Shown here piece after piece: positions 1 to 5,447 of a DNA stretch of 5,592 nucleotides. The stretch's first letter is position 1. The number at the start of each line of letters is the position of its first letter. The notes beneath the pieces are model-generated. The model saw only the letters and a program-made list of their open reading frames with translations, was not told the origin of the DNA and did no database searches. A program made the position numbers and the translations under genes. The stretch is from an uncultured Clostridia bacterium (lineage in GTDB: Bacteria; Bacillota; Clostridia; Oscillospirales; Acutalibacteraceae), in assembly GCA_947174455.1 (NCBI GenBank), contig CAMWIZ010000071.1:1-5592 (forward strand), written 5' to 3'.

Positions 1-40
1 TCACTTCGTGACACCTCCCCCACAGGGGGAGATCACGTAT
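1..40. repeat. Edge of a dispersed palindromic repeat (MITE/REP-like)
   Basis: Two adjacent hairpins are visible. TCAC-TTC-GTGA (1-11) has a 4-bp stem. CTCCCCC-ACA-GGGGGAG (15-31) has a perfect 7-bp GC-rich stem and a 3-base loop. The composition is much more GC-rich than the flanking intergenic DNA. From memory, hairpin pairs of this form are dispersed in many copies through genomes of gut Clostridia, typically between genes, but I could not search for copies. The element is cut by the window edge, so neither its full length nor target duplications can be judged. A GC hairpin downstream of lgt could also slow transcription from the right, but it has no U-run in that direction, so I do not call it a terminator. 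Confidence 0.5.
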
Positions 41-237
41 TTCAAGGGATTTGAGCTCAAATTGACGAAAAGCCGCAAGCAAGATAAGTTCCAAGCCCTC
101 AGGCGGTATTTATTCAGTGGTTCCTTAAACAAGTATTGACATCACTACTCATTTTACAATAAACCTCGCTGTTTTTCAATCCCTTTTTACATAATTACTT
201 GCCTTGGAAAGAAAATTGCGGAGCGTTTGAAACACAT
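41..237. other. Intergenic region downstream of lgt, no gene found
   Basis: There is no convincing gene here. A 14-bp perfect palindrome, ATTTGAGCTCAAAT, lies at 49-62 and may belong to the neighbouring repeat element. A frame on the plus strand is open from position 2 to the TGA at 137-139, but it runs straight through the hairpin repeat, has no ribosome site and resembles nothing I know. There is no clear intrinsic terminator right after the lgt stop codon, so the end of the operon transcript is undefined. The stretch 41-139 could be the interior of a decayed mobile element, which is a guess. Confidence 0.4.
151..179 (-). promoter_or_regulatory. Possible leftward sigma-A promoter after lgt
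   Basis: On the minus strand the -35 box TTGAAA (179-174) is followed after 17 bp by the -10 box TAAAAT (156-151), five of six bases of the consensus. It would fire towards position 1, out of the window and through the hairpin repeat. It could serve a gene to the left of the window or belong to the repeat. In AT-rich intergenic DNA such matches also arise by chance, so this is tentative. Confidence 0.33.
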
Positions 238-1056
238 TTATTCCGCTGATACTATACTATTACTCTTGACCCTGTTAATCTTCGCAAAGTTCAGTATGAG
301 AAATACTGCACCAATAAGAACTATGATAATCGACAAAAGCTGAGAAACTCTAATCGGAGCAAATAGCAGATACAGGCTGTCTGTACGCAGCCCCTCTACT
401 ATAGTACGTTCCAAACCATACCACACAAGATACATTAGGAAAATCTGACCGTCAAAGCGTTTTTTCCTGCTCACAAAATGAAGGATAACAAACCCCAGCA
501 GACACCAGAGTGATTCATATAAAAAACACGGATGCACACCGACACCGCCTGTTGCTTCGCTTGCCATTCTCCAAGGAAGTGAGGTTTCGCAACCGAAAGC
601 CTCTTGATTTGTAAAGTTGCCCCACCTGCCAATTCCCTGCCCTATCAAGAAGCCGAGACAGGCAACATCAAGCAGTGGAGGGATTTTCATTTTTTGAATT
701 TTAGCGACAGCTAAGCCGCCGATTAACGCACCTATCAATCCGCCGAAAATGGCAAGCCCGCCCTCATGTATTCGGAATATTTGGGCAGGGTCATTTTTAA
801 AGTAATCCCAGCTAAATACAACATAGTAGGCTCTTGCACCTATAATGGCTGTTACAAGTCCCACTATTGTGCAGTTAAGAAGCTTGTCATCATCTATGCC
901 GTTGTGCTTTGACATTTTCATGGCATACAGAACCGCAAGTATAAAGCCGACTGCAATTATTACACCGTACCAATAAACAGAAAAATTTCCTATTGTTATG
1001 ACTGTCGGAGAAATATCAAACTCCCACCCCAAACCGGGGAACTCCACATGATACAT
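238..1056 (-). CDS. lgt: Prolipoprotein diacylglyceryl transferase (Lgt)
   Basis: Lgt is a polytopic membrane enzyme. It moves the diacylglyceryl group from phosphatidylglycerol to the lipobox cysteine of prolipoproteins, the first step of lipoprotein maturation and the one before signal peptidase II. The 272-residue product has the family's usual length and about seven hydrophobic segments. The family signature GRWGNFTNQEAFG is at 143-155. Aligned by eye to E. coli Lgt from memory, Tyr26, Arg143, Asn146, Glu151, Gly154, Tyr235, Arg239 and Glu243 correspond to Tyr30, Arg144, Asn147, Glu152, Gly155, Tyr213, Arg217 and Glu221. The position of E. coli His103 is Phe104, in GGLAIFGGLIG. The ATG at 1056-1054 is the only sensible start, but its ribosome site is weak: AGAGG about 12 bases upstream. 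It is the last gene of the probable M16-M16-lgt operon, 75 bp after the preceding stop, and ends in TAA. Identity is essentially certain. Confidence 0.97.
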   Translation of the reverse strand: MYHVEFPGLGWEFDISPTVITIGNFSVYWYGVIIAVGFILAVLYAMKMSKHNGIDDDKLLNCTIVGLVTAIIGARAYYVVFSWDYFKNDPAQIFRIHEGGLAIFGGLIGALIGGLAVAKIQKMKIPPLLDVACLGFLIGQGIGRWGNFTNQEAFGCETSLPWRMASEATGGVGVHPCFLYESLWCLLGFVILHFVSRKKRFDGQIFLMYLVWYGLERTIVEGLRTDSLYLLFAPIRVSQLLSIIIVLIGAVFLILNFAKINRVKSNSIVSAE

Positions 1057-1096
1057 ACCTTAATCCGTCCTCTATTCTTTGTCTGCAAATCATCGC

Positions 1097-1125
1097 AAAG
1101 GAGTCCGTCAGCGACGAACTCCTTT
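1097..1125 (-). promoter_or_regulatory. Stable hairpin in the ymfH-lgt gap
   Basis: AAAGGAGT (1097-1104) pairs with ACTCCTTT (1118-1125), and four inner pairs continue around the loop at 1110-1112. Position 1105 against 1117 is a C-A mismatch in plus-strand RNA but a U-G wobble in minus-strand RNA, so the stem is continuous (13 pairs) in the operon transcript. On the minus strand only three U residues follow, then GCG, so it is a poor terminator in the operon direction. It could instead be a processing or mRNA-stability element, or a partial attenuator that lowers lgt output relative to the M16 genes. On the plus strand it is followed by six T residues and could stop antisense transcription coming out of lgt. 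Confidence 0.55.
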
Positions 1126-1131
1126 TTTCAG

Positions 1132-2412
1132 TTAAACATCATCTTCGCCTGTAACAACGGAAAGCGTGCAGTTGTTTGTGTCTATCAACTCTGCAAGCCG
1201 TTCCTGTGCCTCCTCAACCGTTGCCGCTGCAACACAGTCAAGATAGCTGAATATCTCTCTTTTATTAAAGTGCATATCCACAAGTGTATTAGCTATACCT
1301 TCTATGCTGTTAAAGCCGGAAATAGTTTCCCCGTAAATTGCACGCTTTGCAAGTTCAAAATCCGACTTGTCTATACCGTTTTTCTTAAAGTTTTCAATAG
1401 CACTTTTGATTACCTCAGCCGCTTTTTTCGGATTTCTGGACTCACCGCCGAAAATTACCGCAGAGTAATTAGGTCCTTCCTGATGCTCATAGCAGAACGA
1501 AGCATTTACAAGTCCTTGATTTAGCAGGTCATTGTATAATTCTGACGAACTGGAGGCAATCATAAACAGCAAAATATCCATCAGGGCAAGCTGTTTTGTT
1601 GTGGCTGACTGAGAACCGACATTCTCCTTAAAGCCGAGCGTAAACATAGGAATAGTTACGGGGAATTTCTGCTCTACATAGCTTTGTGCAACCTCGTAAG
1701 GCTCTTCCTCAAAAATATTTTCTATTTTCTGCTCTTTACTCGGTTTCAGCATTCTGTCAGCAACAGACAAAACCTGCTCCACCGTCGTATTTCCTGCAAC
1801 ACACAGCACCATATTGTGAAGGTTGTAAAAGCTGTTGTAGCACTCGTACAGCTTTTCGGCAGTAATTTCCGCTATAGACTCCACAGTACCTGCTATATCT
1901 ATTCTTACAGGGTGTTTATGGTACATACCGACAAGGCTGTTAAACATAACTCTCCAGTCGGGGCTGTCATCGTACATTTTTATTTCCTGCCCTATTATGC
2001 CCTGCTCCTTGGCGACGGTTTCCGCTGTAAAATACGGCGACTGCACAAAATCAAGCAGAATTTCCAGAGATTCCTCAAACTTTTCCGTACAGGAAAAAAG
2101 ATAACAAGTCTTGTCAAATGACGTATATGCGTTGGCATTCGCACCCGTTGCGGCATAGCGTGCAAACGCATCACCGTCCTCACTTTCAAAAAGCTTATGC
2201 TCCAAATAGTGAGCAATACCGTCGGGAACGGTAATTTCCTCACCGCCGTCTATTTTAAATCTTGTATTCACAGAACCGTATTTAGTACCGAAGATTGCAT
2301 AGGTTGACTTATAGCCATCCTTAGGATAAACGTAAATCGTCAGTCCCGAAGGGTGATTTACAACATAGTACTTATCTTTGACCGATGTACTTTCAATAGT
2401 TTTTATATCCAT
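1132..2412 (-). CDS. ymfH: M16 zinc peptidase, YmfH-type catalytic subunit
   Basis: This is a 426-residue member of peptidase family M16 (pitrilysin/insulinase fold), close in type to Bacillus subtilis YmfH. The inverted zinc motif HxxEH is intact as HYLEH at 68-72: His68 and His72 as ligands, Glu71 as catalytic base. The third ligand is probably Glu143, with a second conserved Glu136 seven residues earlier, the same spacing as Glu162/Glu169 of pitrilysin. The C-terminal half (about 230-426) is the second M16 domain and lacks the Arg/Tyr substrate-binding pair: the region around 288-308 reads SSSELYNDLLNQGLVNASF. No signal peptide is visible, so it is probably cytoplasmic. The ATG overlaps the upstream TAA by one base, and GGAGGAGGG (2427-2419) lies 6 bases upstream, so translation is probably coupled. 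Automatic annotation often names this family (as YfmH) an EF-P 5-aminopentanol modification-associated protein, and I cannot confirm that role here. The true substrate is unknown. Confidence 0.9.
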   Translation of the reverse strand: MDIKTIESTSVKDKYYVVNHPSGLTIYVYPKDGYKSTYAIFGTKYGSVNTRFKIDGGEEITVPDGIAHYLEHKLFESEDGDAFARYAATGANANAYTSFDKTCYLFSCTEKFEESLEILLDFVQSPYFTAETVAKEQGIIGQEIKMYDDSPDWRVMFNSLVGMYHKHPVRIDIAGTVESIAEITAEKLYECYNSFYNLHNMVLCVAGNTTVEQVLSVADRMLKPSKEQKIENIFEEEPYEVAQSYVEQKFPVTIPMFTLGFKENVGSQSATTKQLALMDILLFMIASSSSELYNDLLNQGLVNASFCYEHQEGPNYSAVIFGGESRNPKKAAEVIKSAIENFKKNGIDKSDFELAKRAIYGETISGFNSIEGIANTLVDMHFNKREIFSYLDCVAAATVEEAQERLAELIDTNNCTLSVVTGEDDV

Positions 2413-3710
2413 TATTCACCCTCCTCCGCTGTGTCCTTACTTGTAAGAACATAAACCGTATCAAGTGTAAGCTTATTTGCGGCAACTACAATCTGCTCTT
2501 TTGTAACCGAGCAAAGCAAGTCTGCCTCCTCCTGCGGTGTACGCTGAGTACCCTTCAATATCTGTCCGATATACCACGACTGCGTGCCTGATGAACTGTC
2601 AACCGAGCTTAAGAAGCTATTGGAAACGCTTAACTTTGCACTCGCTATTTCCTCATCGGTGATTACACCGTTCTTCATATCTTCAAGCTGTTCCAGTATA
2701 GCGGTCTTGGCTTTTTCTATATTCTGCTTCTCAACACCGCTCTCTATATACATGATACCCTTGTAACCGTCAAAACGGCAGGCACAGTAATAGCAAAGGC
2801 TCAGCTTTTCTCTGACATTAAGGAACAGCTTAGAGTGAGCAGTTCCGCCAAGCACCATGCCCATAAGCGTAGTTTGGGCAACCTGCTCATCGTTCGGCTG
2901 TGCAGATGCAGTTCTAAAGCCAAGAATAAGCTTTGACTGCATGACATTTATTTTTTCTGTCTTTTCCTTAACAGTTAAGGCTTTTTGAATAACCTCGGTT
3001 TTATAGGTCAGGGGCTTTCTTTCAATCTGGGAAAATTTCTCCTTAAAAAGTTCGCAGACCTCATCTGAGTCTGTGCTTCCCAAACACATAATTTCAACTC
3101 TTGCAGTTTTTATAATTTCCTTATAGGCATCATATACGCACTGCGGAGTAAGTGCAAGCACCTGTTCTTTAGTGCCGTGCTTGCTAATGCTGTAAAGTTC
3201 GTCCTCACACATTGTCTGAAGCATTTGATTAAAGGCATACACACGCTTGTCGTTATACTCGGTATCAATCGCATCAAGCATTTGCCGCTGTTCCTGTTTA
3301 AAGTCCTCTGTATCAAAGCAGCCGTCAGTCAGCTTAGGCTCAAAGATAACCGAACACACAAGCTCAGCCAGCTGTTTGTACACCGACTCGCCGTCAAGGG
3401 CATATCTGTCGTCAATGCAAGCCGCCGAAATAGTAATCGGCTGAACCTCGCCCAGCTTGCCGCCTCTACCGGACAAAGCTGCACCGTACATCATATTAAG
3501 CTGACGGCTCAGCTCCAAAAATGACGGATAACGTTTGCAGCAGCGAGTAAGAACATTGGGAACAAGTGCGTTTGCCGCAACTGTATCCCTATTTAATCCG
3601 ACAAGCATAGTGACCGCTATTCTGCTTGTTTTAAATCTGTCGTCAAAAATTCTGTTAAAGTACACACCGTCAGCGATTTGTACTCTGTTTAGCTTATCCA
3701 GAACAAACAC
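2412..3710 (-). CDS. ymfF: M16-fold non-catalytic partner, YmfF-type
   Basis: This 432-residue protein has the two-domain M16 fold but no HxxEH. The corresponding helix reads ANALVPNVLTRCCKRYP (46-62), as is usual in YmfF-like proteins, so it should not bind catalytic zinc. The C-terminal half has the features that help bind substrate in M16B heterodimers: LFLNVREKLSLCYY at 295-308, with Arg300 and Tyr307/Tyr308. It therefore looks like the regulatory or substrate-binding half of a dimer with the next gene's product, by analogy with mitochondrial processing peptidase and Sphingomonas M16 pairs. No signal peptide is seen. The start is a GTG at 3710-3708. The frame is open back to a TAA near 3746 with no better start, and no clear Shine-Dalgarno sequence precedes the GTG. 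An ATG at 3715-3713 is out of frame. The first gene of the operon, it ends in TAA, sharing one base with the next ATG. Confidence 0.87.
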   Translation of the reverse strand: MFVLDKLNRVQIADGVYFNRIFDDRFKTSRIAVTMLVGLNRDTVAANALVPNVLTRCCKRYPSFLELSRQLNMMYGAALSGRGGKLGEVQPITISAACIDDRYALDGESVYKQLAELVCSVIFEPKLTDGCFDTEDFKQEQRQMLDAIDTEYNDKRVYAFNQMLQTMCEDELYSISKHGTKEQVLALTPQCVYDAYKEIIKTARVEIMCLGSTDSDEVCELFKEKFSQIERKPLTYKTEVIQKALTVKEKTEKINVMQSKLILGFRTASAQPNDEQVAQTTLMGMVLGGTAHSKLFLNVREKLSLCYYCACRFDGYKGIMYIESGVEKQNIEKAKTAILEQLEDMKNGVITDEEIASAKLSVSNSFLSSVDSSSGTQSWYIGQILKGTQRTPQEEADLLCSVTKEQIVVAANKLTLDTVYVLTSKDTAEEGE

Positions 3711-3828
3711 CCCATTTATATATTCAGTAAATTTTATATACCGTTAGTTTAGGCAAGTTTTACAAAAAAATTTCAATCTTTGCAAAGAAAAGCACCGAAA
3801 AATGTGTAACCCTTAACCTGCAAGGTTC
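3711..3828 (-). promoter_or_regulatory. Leader of the M16-lgt operon, with two palindromes
   Basis: If transcription starts about 7 bases after the -10 box (near 3822), the leader is about 112 nt, AT-rich and without a known riboswitch signature. Two symmetric sites stand out. AACCT-GCA-AGGTT (3815-3827) sits right at the expected start site and could be a repressor operator. TCTTTGCAAAGA (3777-3788) is a perfect 12-bp palindrome. A second promoter-like pair lies closer to the gene: TTGTAA (3765-3760) and TATATA (3740-3735), but its 19-bp spacer is long. No strong ribosome site is visible before the GTG start. Confidence 0.4.
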
Positions 3829-3857
3829 ATTATACCACCTTAAAGCTTATTTGAAAA
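3829..3857 (-). promoter_or_regulatory. Extended -10 promoter of the M16-lgt operon
   Basis: On the minus strand the -35 box TTTTCA (3857-3852, four of six consensus bases) is followed after exactly 17 bp by a perfect -10 box TATAAT (3834-3829). The -10 box is preceded by TGG, giving the extended motif TGnTATAAT, which compensates for a weaker -35. It lies between the terminator of the upstream gene and the ymfF-like gene, the expected place for an operon promoter. A consensus TTGACA at 3871-3866 is 31 bp from this -10 box and is not its partner. Confidence 0.75.
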
Positions 3858-3903
3858 CCATATTTTGTCAACAATTTATTTTAATCACCTAAAAACCTAT
3901 TAA

Positions 3904-3940
3904 CAAAAAAACAAAAGATGCAGAGCGTCTGCATCTTTTG
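3904..3940 (-). terminator. Intrinsic terminator of the 3D-domain gene
   Basis: CAAAAGATGCAGA (3912-3924) and TCTGCATCTTTTG (3928-3940) form a perfect 13-bp stem with a 3-base loop. In minus-strand RNA the stem is followed at once by seven U residues, then G and UUA. It begins 18 bp after the TGA of the 3D-domain gene. No T-run follows on the plus strand, so it works in one direction. It separates that gene from the M16-lgt operon. Confidence 0.95.
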
Positions 3941-3958
3941 AAAACAGTAAGGAATATA

Positions 3959-5284
3959 TCAATTTAATACGTAAATACACAATTCCTGTCGTCCGAAATC
4001 TTGGCAGGCTTCCTCGCTGTCCATGTACAGGTCAACAACTATGTCACCTGCCATACAAGCTCCGCCTGTATCTTCCGCAACGGCATAGCCGTACACATAG
4101 CTTCCGTCAGCAGACGTAATGTACAGCCTTGTTCCGTACGGAATAACGTTTGGATTTACCGCAACAATACCAACTCTCGGAACTGTACCTATCGCCGTAA
4201 CGCCATCAGGCTCATTGTATGCTGTACAAGTTCCCACTATCATTTTTGAATATGAAAAGGCACTGCCGCTTATATCTGTTATTGTACCGAGGGAATTGCT
4301 GTTTGATGTACTTAAACCGCCTGCTGAAAAATCTGCATTAACATCGGCATATACATCTGTTTGAACCGATGTGTCTAAAGCCGAACTGCCGACTGCCTGC
4401 GTTTCCTGTGCTGTACCTACAAGCACAATCTCGTCAATAGGCTTACGGAGAACCTTAGTACCTATTTGTTCCGTATCTTTAAGCTCACCGTCAACATACT
4501 TATCTGTATATGTTGTCTCCAGGACTCCGTCTCTGCCCTGCTGCTTAACCTTAGTTTGACCAATCGGAAGGGTTGGACTCGCTTCCTCAATAACTGTATG
4601 AGAAATTTTTTCCTTCTCATATCTTGTTTTGTACTCCACCCTGTCAACCTTTATTGACATTCCGCTCTCAACCTGTGCATTCAAATCGACACTTACATCG
4701 TCGTCCTCACAAAGCTGATAGCCAATATACTCCAAGGCATCTCCAACCTTGCCCTGCGGAACATACACAACATTGGTTGCTCCGTCACAAGTGAGATAAA
4801 CCTTAACGCCCCTTACAACATCAATAACCATATCTTCTGTCAGCGGTGTTGTAAGTGTCGGTGTAATAAAATCATTTGCTGTATATTTAACTTCTGCCTT
4901 ATCCAAGGCATCGGCAACAGTACCCTCTGTTAAATCTAAGAACCTTGCACCGCCGTCTGCGGATATTTTTACAGAGAACGCACGGAGAATACGGATGTCT
5001 ATTCTCTCGCCTGACTCCTCGACTACAACAGCTTTGTCAAAGTCGCTAAGCTCCAGTCCTGCTCCCTCTATAATTTCTGAGGTATCTGTACCAGTAGTAG
5101 TTACCGTATAAACCTGTTCACCGTCTGTAATATAAGCTACTCGGCTGACTGATGCCGCAGAAAGAACTGAGGCTGCACCGAGTACTCCTATGACTGCAAT
5201 AGCCGTAAATCTCTTTAATGTGGATAACTTTGAACGTTTCTCTCGGCGAACCTCATTACGGCTCTGCTTATGGGAATTATTCAT
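3959..5284 (-). CDS. YabE-like wall protein: DUF348 x3, G5, 3D
   Basis: This 441-residue protein is predicted to be exported and to act on peptidoglycan, in the YabE/Rpf-like group of Firmicutes. A Lys/Arg-rich start (residues 6-25) precedes a hydrophobic segment (about 26-47), either a signal peptide or a single membrane anchor. Three DUF348 repeats follow (about 55-101, 102-158, 159-216), then a G5 domain (about 217-291), a linker rich in Ser, Thr and Ala (292-347) and a 3D domain (348-441). The 3D core includes GTCTAY, NPNVIPYGTRLYI and AEDTGG, with Asp405, Asp414 and Asp418. In the related MltA fold such aspartates cleave glycan strands, so lytic transglycosylase activity is likely but not proven. 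The ATG at 5284 is chosen because AAAAGGAGA (5299-5291) lies just upstream. A GTG at 5341 would add 19 residues encoded by the leader and the ribosome site itself. Six cysteines all lie outside the membrane segment. It has its own promoter and terminator. Confidence 0.92.
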   Translation of the reverse strand: MNNSHKQSRNEVRREKRSKLSTLKRFTAIAVIGVLGAASVLSAASVSRVAYITDGEQVYTVTTTGTDTSEIIEGAGLELSDFDKAVVVEESGERIDIRILRAFSVKISADGGARFLDLTEGTVADALDKAEVKYTANDFITPTLTTPLTEDMVIDVVRGVKVYLTCDGATNVVYVPQGKVGDALEYIGYQLCEDDDVSVDLNAQVESGMSIKVDRVEYKTRYEKEKISHTVIEEASPTLPIGQTKVKQQGRDGVLETTYTDKYVDGELKDTEQIGTKVLRKPIDEIVLVGTAQETQAVGSSALDTSVQTDVYADVNADFSAGGLSTSNSNSLGTITDISGSAFSYSKMIVGTCTAYNEPDGVTAIGTVPRVGIVAVNPNVIPYGTRLYITSADGSYVYGYAVAEDTGGACMAGDIVVDLYMDSEEACQDFGRQELCIYVLN

Positions 5285-5412
5285 TATTTTTCTCCTTTTA
5301 CGTCTGAATAGAAAACGGTTTGCCCCCTTACCGCAAAGCACAGCAAATACCGCACCCGTTATTAAGATGTGACCGATAAATCGGACACCGTTTTCGTATT
5401 TTTCGCACCACG
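5285..5412 (-). ncRNA. Structured 5' leader of the 3D gene, unclassified
   Basis: The leader runs about 128 nt from the expected start site to the ATG. Its 5' part contains GAAAACGGT (5395-5387), exactly complementary to ACCGTTTTC (5319-5311) 67 bases later. This would close a multibranched structure. Inside it GTGTCCGA-TTTA-TCGGTCAC (5388-5369) forms a hairpin with one U-U mismatch. The 7-bp form of the outer helix stacks directly on this hairpin. The 3' arm can instead pair over five bases with AACGG (5360-5356), so two exclusive folds are possible. TGCGGTA occurs twice in direct repeat (5354-5348, 5335-5329). I compared it from memory with the ydaO/c-di-AMP class, which often precedes wall-hydrolase genes, and with c-di-GMP, SAM, TPP and cobalamin classes, and saw no match. 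No U-run follows, so an effect through transcription termination is not visible. It could still be an ordinary leader with chance pairing. Confidence 0.42.
5291..5299 (-). promoter_or_regulatory. Ribosome site fixing the start of the 3D gene
   Basis: AAAAGGAGA on the minus strand ends 6 bases before the ATG at 5284-5282, an ideal spacing. It decides in favour of this ATG over the in-frame GTG at 5341, which has no comparable site. Confidence 0.9.
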
Positions 5413-5418
5413 GATGTT

Positions 5419-5447
5419 ATTATAAGCCTTAAAATTCAGCACGTCAA
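5419..5447 (-). promoter_or_regulatory. Sigma-A promoter of the 3D-domain gene
   Basis: On the minus strand the -35 box TTGACG (5447-5442) matches five of six consensus bases, and the -10 box TATAAT (5424-5419) is perfect. The spacer is the ideal 17 bp. It lies about 134 bp before the ATG and predicts a transcription start near 5412. This is the strongest housekeeping-type promoter in the window and suggests high basal transcription that could be controlled after initiation. Confidence 0.88.

Noticed and set aside
2..139. Plus-strand frame open from the window edge to TGA at 137-139
   Set aside because: It passes through the hairpin repeat, has no known motif and no ribosome site, and its 45 codons are short enough to be chance.
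136..163. Plus-strand TTGACA at 136-141 as a promoter facing lgt
   Set aside because: The -35 box is perfect, but the best -10 at a usable distance is AATAAA (16-bp spacer), and TACAAT is only 13 bp away. There is no plus-strand gene for it to serve.
1097..1125. Hairpin as a full intrinsic terminator of the M16 genes
   Set aside because: In the operon direction only three U residues follow the stem, and lgt downstream has no visible promoter of its own.
1048..2121. Long plus-strand open frames at 1048-1524 and 1684-2121
   Set aside because: They run antisense inside the M16 gene and the hairpin gap, have low-complexity, Cys- and Phe-rich translations typical of shadow frames, and show no ribosome sites.
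3177..3524. Plus-strand frame of 115 codons within the ymfF-like gene
   Set aside because: It is antisense to a well-supported M16 gene, with no recognisable domain and no start signal.
3866..3871. Consensus TTGACA (minus strand) as -35 of the M16 operon
   Set aside because: It is 31 bp from the TATAAT box, and no acceptable -10 lies 16-18 bp downstream of it.
5285..5341. Upstream GTG start at 5341 for the 3D-domain protein
   Set aside because: The added 19 residues are encoded by the leader helix and the Shine-Dalgarno stretch itself. The ATG at 5284 has an ideal ribosome site.
5285..5412. c-di-AMP (ydaO) or c-di-GMP riboswitch in the leader
   Set aside because: The string GGGCAAACC recalls part of the c-di-GMP-I class, and the gene type recalls ydaO, but the remaining conserved core sequences of both classes are absent by eye.
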